64,000 nt of DNA from the NCBI RefSeq assembly GCF_036588685.1, contig NC_086375.1:9603916-9667915 (forward strand), given 5' to 3'. A program made the position numbers and the translations under genes. Under the pieces are notes generated by a model. The model was not told the DNA's origin. It did no database searches and saw only the letters and a list, made by a program, of their open reading frames with translations. Origin of the DNA: Mytilus trossulus. Its lineage: Eukaryota > Mollusca > Bivalvia > Mytilida > Mytilidae. Shown piece by piece: positions 32,645 through 44,660 of the stretch. The first letter of the stretch is position 1. Each line of letters opens with the position of its first letter.

Positions 32645-35600
32645 CTGAAATGGAAAATAAAATCAATTTAATTTGCATCTCTGAGAAATAACAAGGGAAT
32701 GATTATTTTAAATTACTTAAAACCCATAATTACTTTCACTAATATCAGGCACAGATCAAGCCATTTTGAAGAGTTATTCTATGTATGAATTACGCCATTG
32801 TTAGTTAAATATCTAATTTTTAAAAATACATAAATGTTATTTATTCTTGGCTTAATTCTCACTCTGGTTTTGTTTGTGACAAAGCCTTATTGTTGTCAGT
32901 GGCTGATTGAGGAGGTGACAGACTAAAGAGCTATAATTATGATACAAGCATTTTTTTTTCACATGTTTCACTCTTAATGTGGCCCCCCCCTCCCTTTTAA
33001 AAAGTCATGGATTTGCCTCTGGTTGCTGGCTCATTGACATATAATCCACATCTTATTTTGTACATATTTAATCAAGACTCTGGTATGATGTCTATTCTTA
33101 TTTGTTAAGCTCTTGAATATTATGAAAATATTTGACACTTAGATAAATCCTTGTTTTCAAAATTCCAATAGGGAACATACTTTATATAATTGTTTAAATA
33201 AACCAATTTTTCAAGACGTTTCGGTATTTGGCCTTCTTCAGTTTTTTTTATTTTTCCTCTCAACTACATACTTAGATAAATTGCAGACAGTTTGACAATG
33301 ACTAGTTTTTAAAGTTCTAAAATTTAAAATTATTTTAGTGGCTAATGTACATGTATTTCTTGATTTTCTTATGCTGAGTTCTCATGTAATTCGAATTCGA
33401 TTCGCATTAACTAATTCCAATTAGTTTAATTTCGCATTCGAAATGTTTTATCTCCTAATGTCAATTCTTATTAGAATTACAAATCGCGTCAAATAAGCTT
33501 TACTGTCCAAACGACGTTAACTTTTAATTCGTATTAACAAAAACTTATTTCTAATTCGAATTGGGTAACTCGAATTAGCCAATTGGAATCAATTTGAATT
33601 AAAAAAGAAGAGTGTGTGAACACGATTAGCGAATTTAATTCGCATTATAAATTCGCATTAGATTCAAATTCAATTCGAATTAAATGTCCATGCGAACGAG
33701 GCATAACTCTATCAACTAGAAAAAGCAATGTCTACACTATAATTAAAATATAAAAGTACCTGATTTTTATTGATGACCCAGTCATCATCCACAATATACT
33801 TAAATAAATATTCTCCTTTTGGTAAATCAATTGAAACAGTAAAGACATCATTCCTGAAATAAAATTTAAAATATGTTCACCAATCATTTTTAAAATAGAT
33901 CTACAAAACTAATTTATTAAGAAAATATCCATTGTGCAGAACTTCAACTATTTGTTACTGGACAAAAAACATTTAATTTGAAACTTCAAAACAAAATCAA
34001 ATTTCTTAATGTCGCTTCTTTTTCATTTCTGAGAAAATTGGAATGACGGAATGGGAGATAACTCTGTACTTTAACATATAAAATTATCATTTATTTATTG
34101 ATAAGAGTATGTATGATAAGAGTATTGCTTTTCTTGAACTGATTTTCATTTCAATTTTTTTATTCAACTGTTGAAGATCAACTGTTTGTTAAAACAATAA
34201 ATTTAAGTTAAATCTTTTTCATTTCAGCTTTCAATTGAGAAAATTAGAATTCAGTAATGGGAGATAACTCTGTAATTTTACCAATAAAATCATTATTTAT
34301 TTATTGAATATTTTCTTGTACTTAAATTTTGAATTTGATTTCACTTTTTTGTGCAACTTTTTAAAAGATTAAAATGGGAAGGGATGAGATCTAAAATAAT
34401 CCTGATTTGCATACAAGTCTTCAGACTTAAATTTTGAATTGTATACCATTTATTTATATAAATTAGACCATTAGTTGTCTTGTTTGAATGGTTTTAAGTT
34501 AGTAATGTTTGGGGCCCTTTACAGCTTGCTGTTTGGTGTGAGCCTATGCTCCTTGTTGAAGGCCGTACCTTGACCTATAATGGTTTACTTTTATAAATTG
34601 TGATTGGATGGAGAGATGTCTCATTAGCACTCATACCACATCTTTTATATCTATTAACTATTATTAACTTACTCTTTCTCTAATGATATTTGTTCTTTCC
34701 ATTCATTAAATGTTCCTGCTACTTTAACAGTCTCTCCAGCATCCTCCCATTTAAATTCTGTTGATATTTTATTTTCCTAAAAAAATATATAAAAATATAA
34801 AAATTTAAAAAGATTGGCCACTTAATTGATTGTTGGTTGCATAATGTCAGGTGGCAAATATTTCATGCATGTTCAACACAATCTTACTTTTTATTTTTGT
34901 GAATTTATTTTGTATAGTTCATATAAGAAGAACCAACACTGTTACAGTATGATTGGATTGTTTCCCTTTTTAATTTGCCTCAATAATATTTTACAGGCCG
35001 TTTCAGTGAGCAATGGTATATTTGCCCTTATTTGAAATAAAACCCAACATCTTTATTGCTTTTTATTGTACAAAGTATATTAAATAATTTCATGACAATC
35101 ATAAGCTCTCCTCTGACCTTGGCTTCGTCCTTGGTGAGTTTGTACATACCGGTAATAAGTGACTAAGAGGTCTTAAGACTGATCTATTTGAAAATATGGT
35201 TATTACACGTTAGGTTTTTTTTGCTTGTGAGAGAGCTGTCTACTTATTCTATTATCACGATTAATGATCAATTTCTTATACCGTATTTTTCTGTGTTGTT
35301 TTGGTCTTTTGTGGATAGTTGTCTCATTGGCAATCATACCACATCTTCTTTTTTATATTATTGTGTATACCTGCTGTGTTTCTTCTTTTTCTGGCTCTTT
35401 TGTTTCAGTTTCCTCTGTCTGAAAATAACAAAATCAATTATTGAATAAACTTTATACAGTGAAACCTAATTCTATCTAAATCAAACCCTGGAAAATATGA
35501 AATTTAATATAAACTTAAAAACTTTTTAATCAAGACATTCAGTGATTATTTTATAGCTTTTAGGATCTGATTTCAAGAGCAAATGCAATGTGATTTCTGT

Positions 35601-38600
35601 TTATAAATAATTTTTCAAAGGGGCATAACATTTTGATAAATAATTGACGACAACTGACTTTCAAAAATAAAAAGTATCAAAGACATTGCTGATATAAACC
35701 TATAATTTAAGATTCATAATTCTGGCAAGAATTTATCACATGAGAGCGAACAACATAATTTTCCATATAGTCAATACATCCAAGGGAGATAACTTTTTTT
35801 TATCAGCACTGATTTTTAAATTTGTCTGAGAAATTGATGATATAAACTGTAATATAAAATTCATAAAAAACAAGAATCGTACAAATGAATGTGCTAACAA
35901 TGCAATTTTCCATTTAATCAACTTTTCCAAGTAACATAACTGTCTACCTAAGACAGGGCCCGCTCCAGTCATGATTCAGTGATTCCTTATATAAACAACC
36001 AAATTTTCCCACTAAAGAGGGGCTCCCTGAAAACCCCTCTTATTCCACCTCTGCTCCCAACTGATTTTCACCTAATCAAAGTGATTGCTGATGTAAACCT
36101 ATATTACTAGTTTTATAAATCTGGCAATTAAGAACAGTACTGTGCTTGTGAGGTCACTCACAAGACAGGACAGACATACAGTATTTCTACAATGTAACCA
36201 TTCCCATGGAACAATAATTCTGACAAATGAAAACAAAATTTCCAATCAGATTTGTTAACACAGGTTTCACTGTATTATAAGTAAATCAAGACATTTACAT
36301 AGGTTTTACTGTATTATAAGTAAATCAAGACATTTATAACTGTACACCAGGTGGCTATTAATGTCTAGACCCTGATTGTTTCAGTATTGTTACTTCCATT
36401 ACAAAGACTACTGATAATTCCCAGTGAACTTTCTGTATCGATTAGCTATCAGATTTCTTTACACATTACCAAACAGCCCATAATAAATTTTCCATTTGCA
36501 ATATGGTTTTATGAGCTAGCTTTCGTAATTTACAAATTTATACAACAGATGCTTAAAAGTCTATTATATATAAATAGTAGTGTTATAACTTGAATTTAAA
36601 GCACAGGGGCTCAGTTTTAAGATGAAGGGTGTGTTAGCATGTTTTTCTTTTGACTTAGAAAAGGACTACTTGAATGTTTATAATGTAGATACAAATTTTA
36701 AAAAATCCCTTAAAATATTTTTGCTGAATACTTCATTATTGCATTTTCTTTTAAAGGGTAAAATTGTTAAATAGAATTCTTAAAATGATTAGTAATTTAA
36801 GTAAAGAATTCCCTTCAATTGCATAGGACTGGACTCATAGGTATTAGGGTAGATAGATGGGTGCACATAAATGGCAGATGGGATCACAGAATGGCATAGG
36901 CTGGGGAATCTTATTTTGGGGCTAGCTTATTAAGACACTGCATATAGTATTGTTTATTTATATACAATGGACTGAATCCATTCTCTTTTTACTTTTACAA
37001 GCAAGTGGCTGATTTCAATTGTTACAACAGCTTTTAAAAAAGTGATGGTTGTTAAAATTAGAAAATCTGTTTCGTGCAAACACATTTAATATAGTTTCAG
37101 AAGCAATATAAGGTGATGAAAATACAGTTGGGCACTGTGATTTAGAAGACAATGTGGGCACTCGCTCTAAAAATAATAAAAAAATCAGATCCTGGGTCCA
37201 TACATGGTGTTGCCTTGGTAGAAGCATTAAGTACCATTTCCCATGACAAAAAGATGATAAATTGACCTCCTGCATTCTAAATTTCCTCTAATCATATTAT
37301 TAGAATAAGTTTACCAAATGACTCATAATTTTGAATTACAGGAACTCTTGTCCTGTCTAAAAGGTTGAAGATCAAGTGAAGTTATTATCTGTATTTGAAT
37401 AACATTATTAATTATTGCTGTATAAATCAATAAGAGTAAGATATTGTGTTAGACCATCTGTGATGCAGCTAAGTTACTAATAAAAGTTCAATGTAAGGCT
37501 AAAAATAAAACTCATAGTGTTTCAATGAAAGAACATTTAACACAGAGAGCAAGCATATGTTTGGATTATATGAACAGTACCAAATTCTCATTTGGACCAT
37601 CAATATTGTCTCTTCAATTATGATGCTTAAGGCCAAATATTAGATAATATAAAGCTTATTAAAATGATGAAGAGCTATAAATCAAAAAGGACAAAAAAGT
37701 ATAGGCAAAGCAGAGAAAGGAATCAGAGCTTTGCATGAAGGATATACATTCCTCAATTATAAATAATTTCCAAAATTTTGAAACAGCAAATAAAAAACAC
37801 AAAATCTGTATTTTAATTTTAATATAATCCCACTCCAAAAAAACTGCCAAAATATGCAGGAAGCAAAAAAAACCTTTGAAGGTGATTTTTTAATTAAGAA
37901 CATGGTTATTTTTTCCTTATTATAAACTATGTATTTACAAATAATGTTAAAAACAAAGGGAAGTAATTATGCAAATTAAGGGAAGTAATTTTACATTTGT
38001 TAAGATATTTATAGGGATTTTTACTTTCTTCTTCCTTCAAATATATTACATTTAAACATTTTACATAGAAAAATAGTAAAACAATGGGTGGGGTTTAATG
38101 GTACTATATAAAGTTTGCATATTTAATATATAAGTATTTAAGGTGCTCGCAGTTGCCTCGAATTGAAGTTGGTCACATTTGTATACTTTAAACCAACTTA
38201 ATTTCGCGACTTTCGCAGAAAGAAAAATGACGCCAATTTAAATCGTCGCCAATCTGCATTACTTAGATCTTAACTTATCTAAACACCTCTAGTAAATTAG
38301 GAATTCGCGATATTAAATATCCGCGAAATGGACTATATAGGGCTAAACGCGAAATAAAGTATCCGCGAAAATAAGTTCGTTTACAGTATTTACAGAGGAA
38401 CAATGTTATATGTGATGTATTCATATGCTGTTTGAATCAAATGATTATTTTAATAAAAAACCTATTAAATGGAAAAATTACAAAGGTCTTGAACCTTTTT
38501 TAGCAATATATGATGTTGCAAATGCTTAATTTCAATCAAATCTTTTCAGACATTCATTTCTTTCAACCAACAAGAGTTTTACAGATTTTCAGACTATCAG

Positions 38601-41600
38601 ACCCATGTCATTTGCAAACATTTGTATACTAGTAGTAGCATATGGACATGAAAAATAAATGTAAACTTTTTTCTTTTACTTCCTATTTGGAATAATTTGG
38701 ATTTTTATCAATATCTTTCAATAAATTATAACACTTAAACATGTATTTTTGTGTTAAATCTGGGCTTTTGCCAATTATTTTTTTATGAGATTCTGTTTAT
38801 GTTATATCAAGGACATAAACAATGTATGTATGTATTTCCTCAATCCTTTCAAGAATAGTAATTCAAATACAAATTACACATAATGAAATGTTCTTCTACC
38901 ATACAAAAATGTGAGATTCTTTTACAAAACAAAATAGCAGATAAAATTAAAGACCTTATCTGAAGAAATTGTAATATTGAATTCATTTGAGCTGGGAAAT
39001 GGCAGTCTTATATATTAGGACCAAGCTGAGTAATTTTGCAAAAATTGTTAAGATAAAATTGAGAATGGAAATGGGTAATGTTTCAAAGAGACAACAACCG
39101 GACCATATAAAAAACAACAGCAGAAGGTCACCAACAGGTCTTCAATGAAGTAAGAAATTCCCTCACCCGGAGGAGTCCTTCAGCTGGTCCCTAAACAAAT
39201 ATATACTAGTTCAGTGATAATGAACGCCATACTAATTTCCTAATTGTACACAAGAAACTAAAATAAAAAAAATACAAGACTAACAATAGCCATATATGTT
39301 TTTAATTTTAGTTTCTTGTGTATAATTTGGAGTTAAGTATGACGTCCATTATCACTGAACTAGTATACATATTTGTTAGGGGCCAGCTGAAGGACGCCTC
39401 AGGGTGTGGGAGTTTCAAGATACATTGAAGACTCATTGCCCGAGTCATTGGTGGCCTTGGGCTGTTGTCTGCTCTATGGTCGGGTTGTTGTCACTTTAAC
39501 ACATTCCCCATTTCCATTCTCAATTCTATACCATCATGGTAATTTTACAGTTTTAATATGGTGATGTTTTTAAAATGGAAATTGTTAACATATTTGTTCT
39601 ACAAAGGTGCAAATTAATGTATTAATCATCATAGACATACAGTTGTAGTTACAAATTGGAGATAACTCTCCTAAATGTATATGAATTTTGAAATTTCACA
39701 TTTAGGAGTAAAATTGATAACTGAAACTTAGCATGTTGATCTTTAGATAAAATTTCTTTTGTTTGTTTTATTTGTATTGTTTGGTTTTTTTTCAGTAAGA
39801 TTATGAAAAATATCAACTTCATTCCTATGGTTAGATTATCATCTCCATTTTATGGTACTCACACTATCATTTTACATGTTCAGTGGACCGTAAAATTGGG
39901 GTCAATACTTAAATTTGGCATTAAAATTAGAAAGATCATATCATGGGGAACATGTGCACTAAGTTTCAAGTTGATTGGACTTCAACTTCATCAAAAACTA
40001 CCTTGACCAAAAACTTTAACCTGAAGCAGGACGAACAGACGCACAGCGAACAAACAGATGGACGAATGAATGAACGGACGAACGAACAGAGGCACAGACC
40101 AGAAAACATAATGCCTCTTACAACGTAGGTGGGGCAGCATTAAAAGCAAATGATAAATAAAATGTTACATCTAGCAAAATAATCAAAAGAAAGTCCCCAA
40201 CAGTAAACAGATATAGAAAAATAATATGGCAGTGGTCATATGTTTAAGGACTACCGGGTATAACTTGTGGAAAAAGGTCTATTTAGTTTTATTAATTTAC
40301 TTCCACTTCTGATTTCGGTCACGAGTAACTTCCTGTTGTCATAGGTGATCAGATAACCTTTAGTCCAGAGTCGGAAAACACTTTAGATATAACAGGAAAT
40401 TCTAAATAAATTGCATAGAAATAGAGATTGGCATTCATGAAATGAAAAATTGTGTAGAGATTATTTATATTTTTTTTCATTTATTTTCGGACAATTTTTG
40501 AAGTGAGAAATCTGTGAATAACTTATTGATCAAATAATTAGATGTAAGAAGATGTGGTATGAGTGCCAAAGTGACAACTCTCTATCCAAGTCCAATTTGT
40601 AAAAGTAAACCATTATGGGTCAAAGTACGGTCTTCAAGACAGAGCCTTATGTCTCATAAAAGCATTTTTACAGTTATAAGTTTAGACATTAATCTCAAAA
40701 CATAGACATATAAAATTTAATATAAAAATAATAAGATGAAGTAGTACATTTTATTACCAATGAGGAGACAGGTACCAGTTCCTACCAGAGACAAGTACCA
40801 GTTACTACCAGAGACCAAATGAAGTGTTTAAACAAAATCAAGTACCTGCTAGGCATTCGTCAATTATCCAAACCCAGACCATGTATATAAATATTAAAAT
40901 GGATGACCAAAATTAAATAACTTGTTCAATTGTTTCCATACTTATGAATTACATGATGATATCCTCCTGTACCATCTCATGATATAAGTTTGACTATAAA
41001 TTGTCAAGCTTTTGTCAAGTTGAAGTCTCATCAAATCTTATATAAAGAAAAACAGATGTATGGTAGATAGATCTTATGTGTACTTTATATAATTTTTTTA
41101 TAGCTTGATGTTTGGTGTGAGCCAATGTTCCATGACATGTTCCATGACTTGCATGGTGAGTTGTCTCATTGGCTCTCATACAAAATTTACATTATAATTA
41201 TAAATCCTCACCTTTTCTTCTGCTTGTACAACTGGTGTTACTTCTTCTGTTTTCTGTGGTTCCTCTGGTTTTGTTTCTTCCTGAGAAGATTCCTCAGCTT
41301 GTTTTGGTTCTTCTGGTACACTTTCTACAGGTGTTGTTTCTGCTGCCTGTTGTACTTCTTCCACAGGTGCTTCCTGTTTTGTTTCTTCTTGTGGTGCCAC
41401 TTCCTCTTGTTTTGTTTCCTGTAGCTGTTGTGTTTCTTCAGTTTTTTCTGGTTCTGGTTGTTTTTCCTCTGCTTTAGGTGTTTCTGCAGATTTTTCCTCT
41501 TCTTTAGGTGTTTCTGTTTTTTCCTCTACTTTGGGTGTCTCTGATTTTTCCTCTACTTTGGGCGTTTCTGATTTTTCTTCTGTTTTAGATGATTCTGATT

Positions 41601-43066
41601 TTTCTTCTGGTTTAACAGGTGATTCTGCTGCTTGCACAATCTCCTTTGATGATTCTGGTTTAGAATCCTCAGTTTCTGGTTTTGAATCAGATTTTACTTC
41701 AGTTTTTGTTTCACTTTGCTTAGTGTCACTTTTTTCTTCATTTTGTTTATCCTTTTGATCACTAGTTTCCTCTTTATTTTCACTGCCTTCTGCTACTTTT
41801 TCCTGATAAAATAAAATGAAATAACTAAAATATTGTTCACAGCTTTTGTAACTTTCCATTTTCTTCTATTATCATTTATACTATAACCATGTAGTAAAAT
41901 AACATAAGCTGAACAGATATTATTTTGTAGACTGTCACAGACTTTATAACCCTGATAGTATCATTTTTAGTAGATTTATTTATAATGTTACTTTAGGTTA
42001 CATATTGTCCCCTTTTTCCACAGTTTTTATTTTCTATATTGGTCAAGTTTTTGATTTTTTATCATTTTATTAACCTCTTTTTTTTCTGTATATAATTTTT
42101 TGTTTGTTTCCCCCCTGTTTTCTTTTCTTTCTTTCTAGTCTCTTTGAGTAAGCTTTCCTCTAGTTTTGTTTCCCTTCTTCCCTTTCAAACTTCTTCAATA
42201 AGATTTCAGGTATTGTGTCCCCTCTATTTTATTTTGGTCAGTGTTCAACCTCTCTGATTATACAAATTGTAGGTTTGTCACCCTTGTATATTTTCAAACT
42301 TTACAACCTTTTTCATTATTCATTTCTTAGGTTTGTCTCCCCTATTGTATTTTCAGTCTGCAAAATCACTCTTATCATACAATTTTCAGGTTTGTCTTCA
42401 TGGTTTTATTGTCTGTCTATCAATTCTTTCTGATTATACATGTTTCAGGTTTGTCTCCCCTGTTTAATCTTCTATCTGCCCAACCTCTCTTATAAATATA
42501 TCTGATTTAGTGACCCTTGTTTTTTTGTCTGCAATACATATAGATCTGATTTTGTGACCCCTGTTTATTTTCTATCTGCCAACCCTCTCTTATCAAAACA
42601 TATCTGATTTTAGACCCTTGATTTTTTCTGTCTACTGAGCCTCTCTGCTAAAACATATCTGATTTTGTGACCCCTGTTTTATTTTCTGTATTTTATATAA
42701 CATATATCAGGGTTCATTTTCTGTCTGTGTACCAAATCTGATAAAACTTTATAGAAGGATTTAAGTCAAAAGGGGGAGGGGGCAGGGGATCCTGATCAGA
42801 TTCCTGGATATGCACCTGATCATATTTAAGTTTTGTCTCTACCGGTATGTTTTTATTTTCTACCTGTCCAGCCTCTCTTATAAATTTGTGCTCCCCTCCT
42901 CCTCATTATCTGTATAATATATCTAGTTAAACTAACTTACCTCAGGTTTTGTGTCCCCTCCTTCCTCTGTTTTATTTTCTGCCTGTCCAGCCTCTCCATT
43001 TACTTTAGTAGAATCCCCCTCCTCGGTTCCATCCTTCTTCTTAAGTTTTCCACTTTTATTTCCCAT
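32591..43066 (-). CDS. Myristoylation-site protein with acidic linker and CBM48 glycogen-binding module
   Basis: Six coding exons on the - strand (43066-42941, 41802-41212, 35418-35371, 34776-34673, 33853-33760, 32644-32591) join in frame to 1017 nt, 338 residues plus stop. The N-terminus M-G-N-K-S-G-K-L-K-K-K fits the N-myristoylation pattern and has a basic patch. About 245 residues of Glu/Lys/Pro/Thr-rich low-complexity linker follow. Residues about 260-335 form a CBM48 module of the AMPK-beta type, with V-A-G-T-F-N-E-W-K, Y-L-F-K-Y-I-V-D-D-D-W and E-G-I-E-N-N-V-V-V-V. The residues equivalent to the glycogen-binding W100, K126, W133 and N150 of mammalian AMPK-beta1 are all present. The protein ends there, so the AMPK-beta C-terminal domain that binds the alpha and gamma subunits is absent. 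A membrane-tethered glycogen-binding protein is an inference. Confidence 0.88.
33385..33705. mobile_element. AT-rich foldback element with GAATTCG motifs
   Basis: Starts near TTCTCATGTAATTCGAATTC and ends near TTCGAATTAAATGTCCATGC. The stretch is full of AATTCGAATT/ATTCGCATTA units in both orientations. It lies in the intron between coding exons 5 and 6 of the CBM48 gene and is non-coding. Confidence 0.5.
33760..33853 (-). CDS. CBM48 gene coding exon 5: second half of CBM48
   Basis: Acceptor ATTTCAG, donor AATCAG|GTACTT. It encodes N-D-V-F-T-V-S-I-D-L-P-K-G-E-Y, then F-K-Y-I-V-D-D-D-W, aligned to F-V-A-I-L-D-L-P-E-G-E-H-Q-Y-K-F-F-V-D-G-Q-W. The K and W match the binding residues K126 and W133. 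Confidence 0.92.
34480..34655 (-). repeat. Dispersed 'GATGTGGTATGAGTGC' repeat, inverted
   Basis: On the - strand: AGATGTGGTATGAGTGCTAA, AGACATCTCTCCATCCAA, AAACCATTATAGGTCAAGGT, ACGGCCTTCAACAAGGAGCA and GCAAGCTGTAAAGGGCCCC. The longest copy in the window is at 57118-58060. Shorter ones lie at 35295-35370 (-), 40550-40660 (+), 41105-41180 (-), 45086-45150 (+), 52908-52990 (+), 59675-59725 (-) and 61115-61170 (-). Confidence 0.75.
34673..34776 (-). CDS. CBM48 gene coding exon 4: first half of CBM48
   Basis: Acceptor TTTTTTAG, donor AAAGA|GTAAGT, phase 0 to phase 2. It encodes T-E-F-K-W-E-D-A-G-E-T-V-K-V-A-G-T-F-N-E-W-K, aligned to F-R-W...V-Y-L-S-G-S-F-N-N-W of AMPK-beta. The last W corresponds to the sugar-stacking W100. 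Confidence 0.9.
35371..35418 (-). CDS. CBM48 gene coding exon 3: 48-nt microexon
   Basis: Acceptor TTATTTTCAG, donor CAGCAG|GTATAC, phase 0-0. The 16 codons read T-E-E-T-E-T-K-E-P-E-K-E-E-T-Q-Q, the same composition as exon 2. It can be skipped without a frameshift. Confidence 0.75.
35419..38145. other. Intronic sequence of the CBM48 gene
   Basis: AT-rich intron with no further exon that I can support. A degraded MITE end (GGGCCCGCTCCAG) is at about 35957 and a duplicated 34-bp block (GTTTCACTGTATTATAAGTA) at about 36263 and 36302. Confidence 0.4.
38150..38395. mobile_element. Foldback element rich in TCGCGAAAT motifs
   Basis: GGTGCTCGCAGTTGCCTCG, AATTTCGCGACTTTCGC, GAATTCGCGATATTAAATAT, CCGCGAAATGGACTATATAG and ATCCGCGAAAATAAG suggest an internal inverted structure. 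It is related in style to the element at 4876. It lies in the large intron of the CBM48 gene. Confidence 0.45.
39058..39525. mobile_element. Long foldback element, about 200-bp arms
   Basis: The left arm begins TTGAGAATGGAAATGGGTAA and the reverse-complemented right arm begins TTGAGAATGGAAATGGGGAA. The arms match again at CCTTCAGCTGG, ACTAGTTCAGTGATAATG and ACACAAGAAACTAAA, so they meet near 39280 with little loop. Fragments of the same element are at 2612-2695 and about 28921-28958. It is intronic in the CBM48 gene. Confidence 0.8.
39800..40140 (+). repeat. Dispersed repeat ending in ACCAGAAAACATAATGCC, copy 2
   Basis: CATTTTACATGTTCAGTGGA, AAATTTGGCATTAAAATTAG, ATCATATCATGGGGAACATG, AAACTACCTTGACCAAAAAC, CTTTAACCTGAAGCAGGACG and a run of ACGAACAGA-type units. 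Copies are at 29490 and 61325. The open frames here are not genes. Confidence 0.75.
41212..41802 (-). CDS. CBM48 gene coding exon 2: Glu/Lys/Pro-rich linker
   Basis: 197 codons, phase 0-0, acceptor TTTTATCAG, donor GAAAAG|GTGAGG. The sequence is almost only E, K, P, T, S, Q and V, with imperfect repeats of K-S-E-T-P-K-V-E-E, suggesting coding minisatellite growth. It is predicted to be disordered. Confidence 0.88.
42120..42940 (-). repeat. Decayed tandem array (about 60-65 bp) related to the coding exon 1 end
   Basis: On the + strand about 10-12 units share TTTCAGGTTTGTCTCCCCTG, TTTTATTTTCTGTCTG and CCAACCTCTCTGATTATACA. The last part of coding exon 1 (42941-42996) has the same order: CTCAGGTTTTGTGTCCCCTC, TGTTTTATTTTCTGCCTGTC and CAGCCTCTC. 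The intron directly after the exon is thus built of degenerate copies of the exon end. Units have diverged and contain stops, so they are not exons now. Confidence 0.65.
42941..43066 (-). CDS. CBM48 gene coding exon 1: myristoylation-type N-terminus
   Basis: ATG at 43066-43064 encodes M-G-N-K-S-G-K-L-K-K-K and then an acidic stretch ending G-G-D-T-K-P-E (42 codons). The donor is CCTGAG|GTAAGT, phase 0. A possible acceptor CTTTAG just upstream (exon edge 43094) suggests a spliced 5'UTR. The 3' part of this exon resembles the units of the array in the adjacent intron. Confidence 0.85.
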
Positions 43067-43094
43067 GATAATTTATTTTTCAAGATTCACTAAT

Positions 43095-44660
43095 CTAAAG
43101 GTATAATAAGATATATATATATGAACTTGCATAAATCATCAAAATTTATCTGATAAATTATTAAAACTTTGTCATTTGGATAATAACAGTTATCTGTATC
43201 ACACAGAAAAGAAAAATGTTCTGTGACCTTGACCTTCAATGTACATGTATTAGATACACACTATGTGAGATGGAGTAACCAATAGACTTTGCCAAGGACT
43301 TTTTTTTATCAGTCAGTAATGTTACGTAGACAAAAAAGGAACGTCATTAGACACAAGTTCAATCCCTATATCTATTTTAAAATTGCAATAAAAAAAATTA
43401 AACCAAATTAAAAATATTTTATAGATTTTCATTTCTCCCTTGTCTAATAAAATTCTACATTTTGATAAATAATTTGTATATGAAAAATCTGGTTCATTTG
43501 CTTTGATAGCTTCACATTTTGTCATATCCAGGCCTTTTATAGCTTACTAAATGGGGGGATAGGACCTTTATCGGGACTCTGGGATAGGATGTTTTTAAGC
43601 TCGGGATTTCGGGATTTACCATTTCTGGATCCAGGAGTCCTTTTTTTCTGATTTGGGGATGTCAGGATTTACATGATTTAAATTCAGTACCTCAGTATTT
43701 CGTTTTTTAACCCCAGGATTTACGGATCAGGACTCCTTCTATCCCCCTCTATACAGTATAGGGTATTGTTTTTTGCTGTATTTATAAACTGTTCAGTGAT
43801 GCATAGTTGATTTCATTCCCATCATTTGGACTCTGGTCAAAAAGGGTCAAATTAGCAATTATATATCACATCTCTTTATTTTTAAATTATGAACTAAACA
43901 ATCTATGTAAGTTTTCAAAAAATCCTTCCACAGATTTAAGAGGAGTTGCAAAGGAAAACCTTTTCCTTATCTTCTTTATAATGTGAAGAAATCACACTTC
44001 TATCTTTGAATTGGATGAAAGTTGGGCACTCATTTCCCAAATCATCTTTATTTGGTACTTTTTTCCAAAATTTCACTTCATTTTCTTGATTTCAGATCCC
44101 ACTTTAGTTTACCCTCAATCCTGAAGTTTTACTCCCTCTTTTTATATGAGGACCCCAAAAATCAATTTGATCAATAAATAAAACAGTAGTACACAATGCT
44201 ATATTGTATGCACAGGCTATGTGAGTTTATAGAAATCCCTCCATTATAAGAAAAGATTTTGTGGATGAGGGATGAGGGCTGACAGACAAATTTCCCCATT
44301 ACTATATATATCTATATTATAAATCACTTCAGTTTTAAAAAATTCTAAAGATTAGACTTAACATTTTCAGATTTTTTTATCTTTTTTTGGTTAAATGGTA
44401 GCTAATTTATTTCTTAGCTATCCCTACTGTACCTTTTGAATAATTTGTAATCTCTATTCTAGATTTTTTTTTTATATACATCAGATTATTTTATGATTGC
44501 AACATGTTACATGTTTGTGTCCTTCAAGCTATTATTATTTAGTGTAGTCATACAATTTACTTTTGAATTAATCAGATTTCTTATGTATTAGAATACAGGA
44601 ACTGATGAAGTCTTCTTGTCTAGACAGGGGAAAAATAGTTATAAAATATTCCTAAATATT
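43095..44660. other. Upstream of the CBM48 start, no gene seen
   Basis: No coding gene. A GGGATTT/CAGGATTTAC-rich repeat remnant lies at about 43555-43745. If the 5'UTR is spliced, this is an intron. If not, the promoter should be here, but no clear TATA box or initiator is visible. Confidence 0.4.

Noticed and set aside
39803..40128. Two 61-67-residue + strand frames
   Set aside because: They fall in a dispersed repeat copy whose other copies (29490, 61325) do not keep the frames.
41125..41477. About 100-residue hydrophobic + strand frames (Phe/Leu/Val-rich)
   Set aside because: They are antisense to the Glu/Lys-rich linker exon. Reverse complements of GAA/AAG codons give TTC/CTT, which explains the hydrophobic composition.
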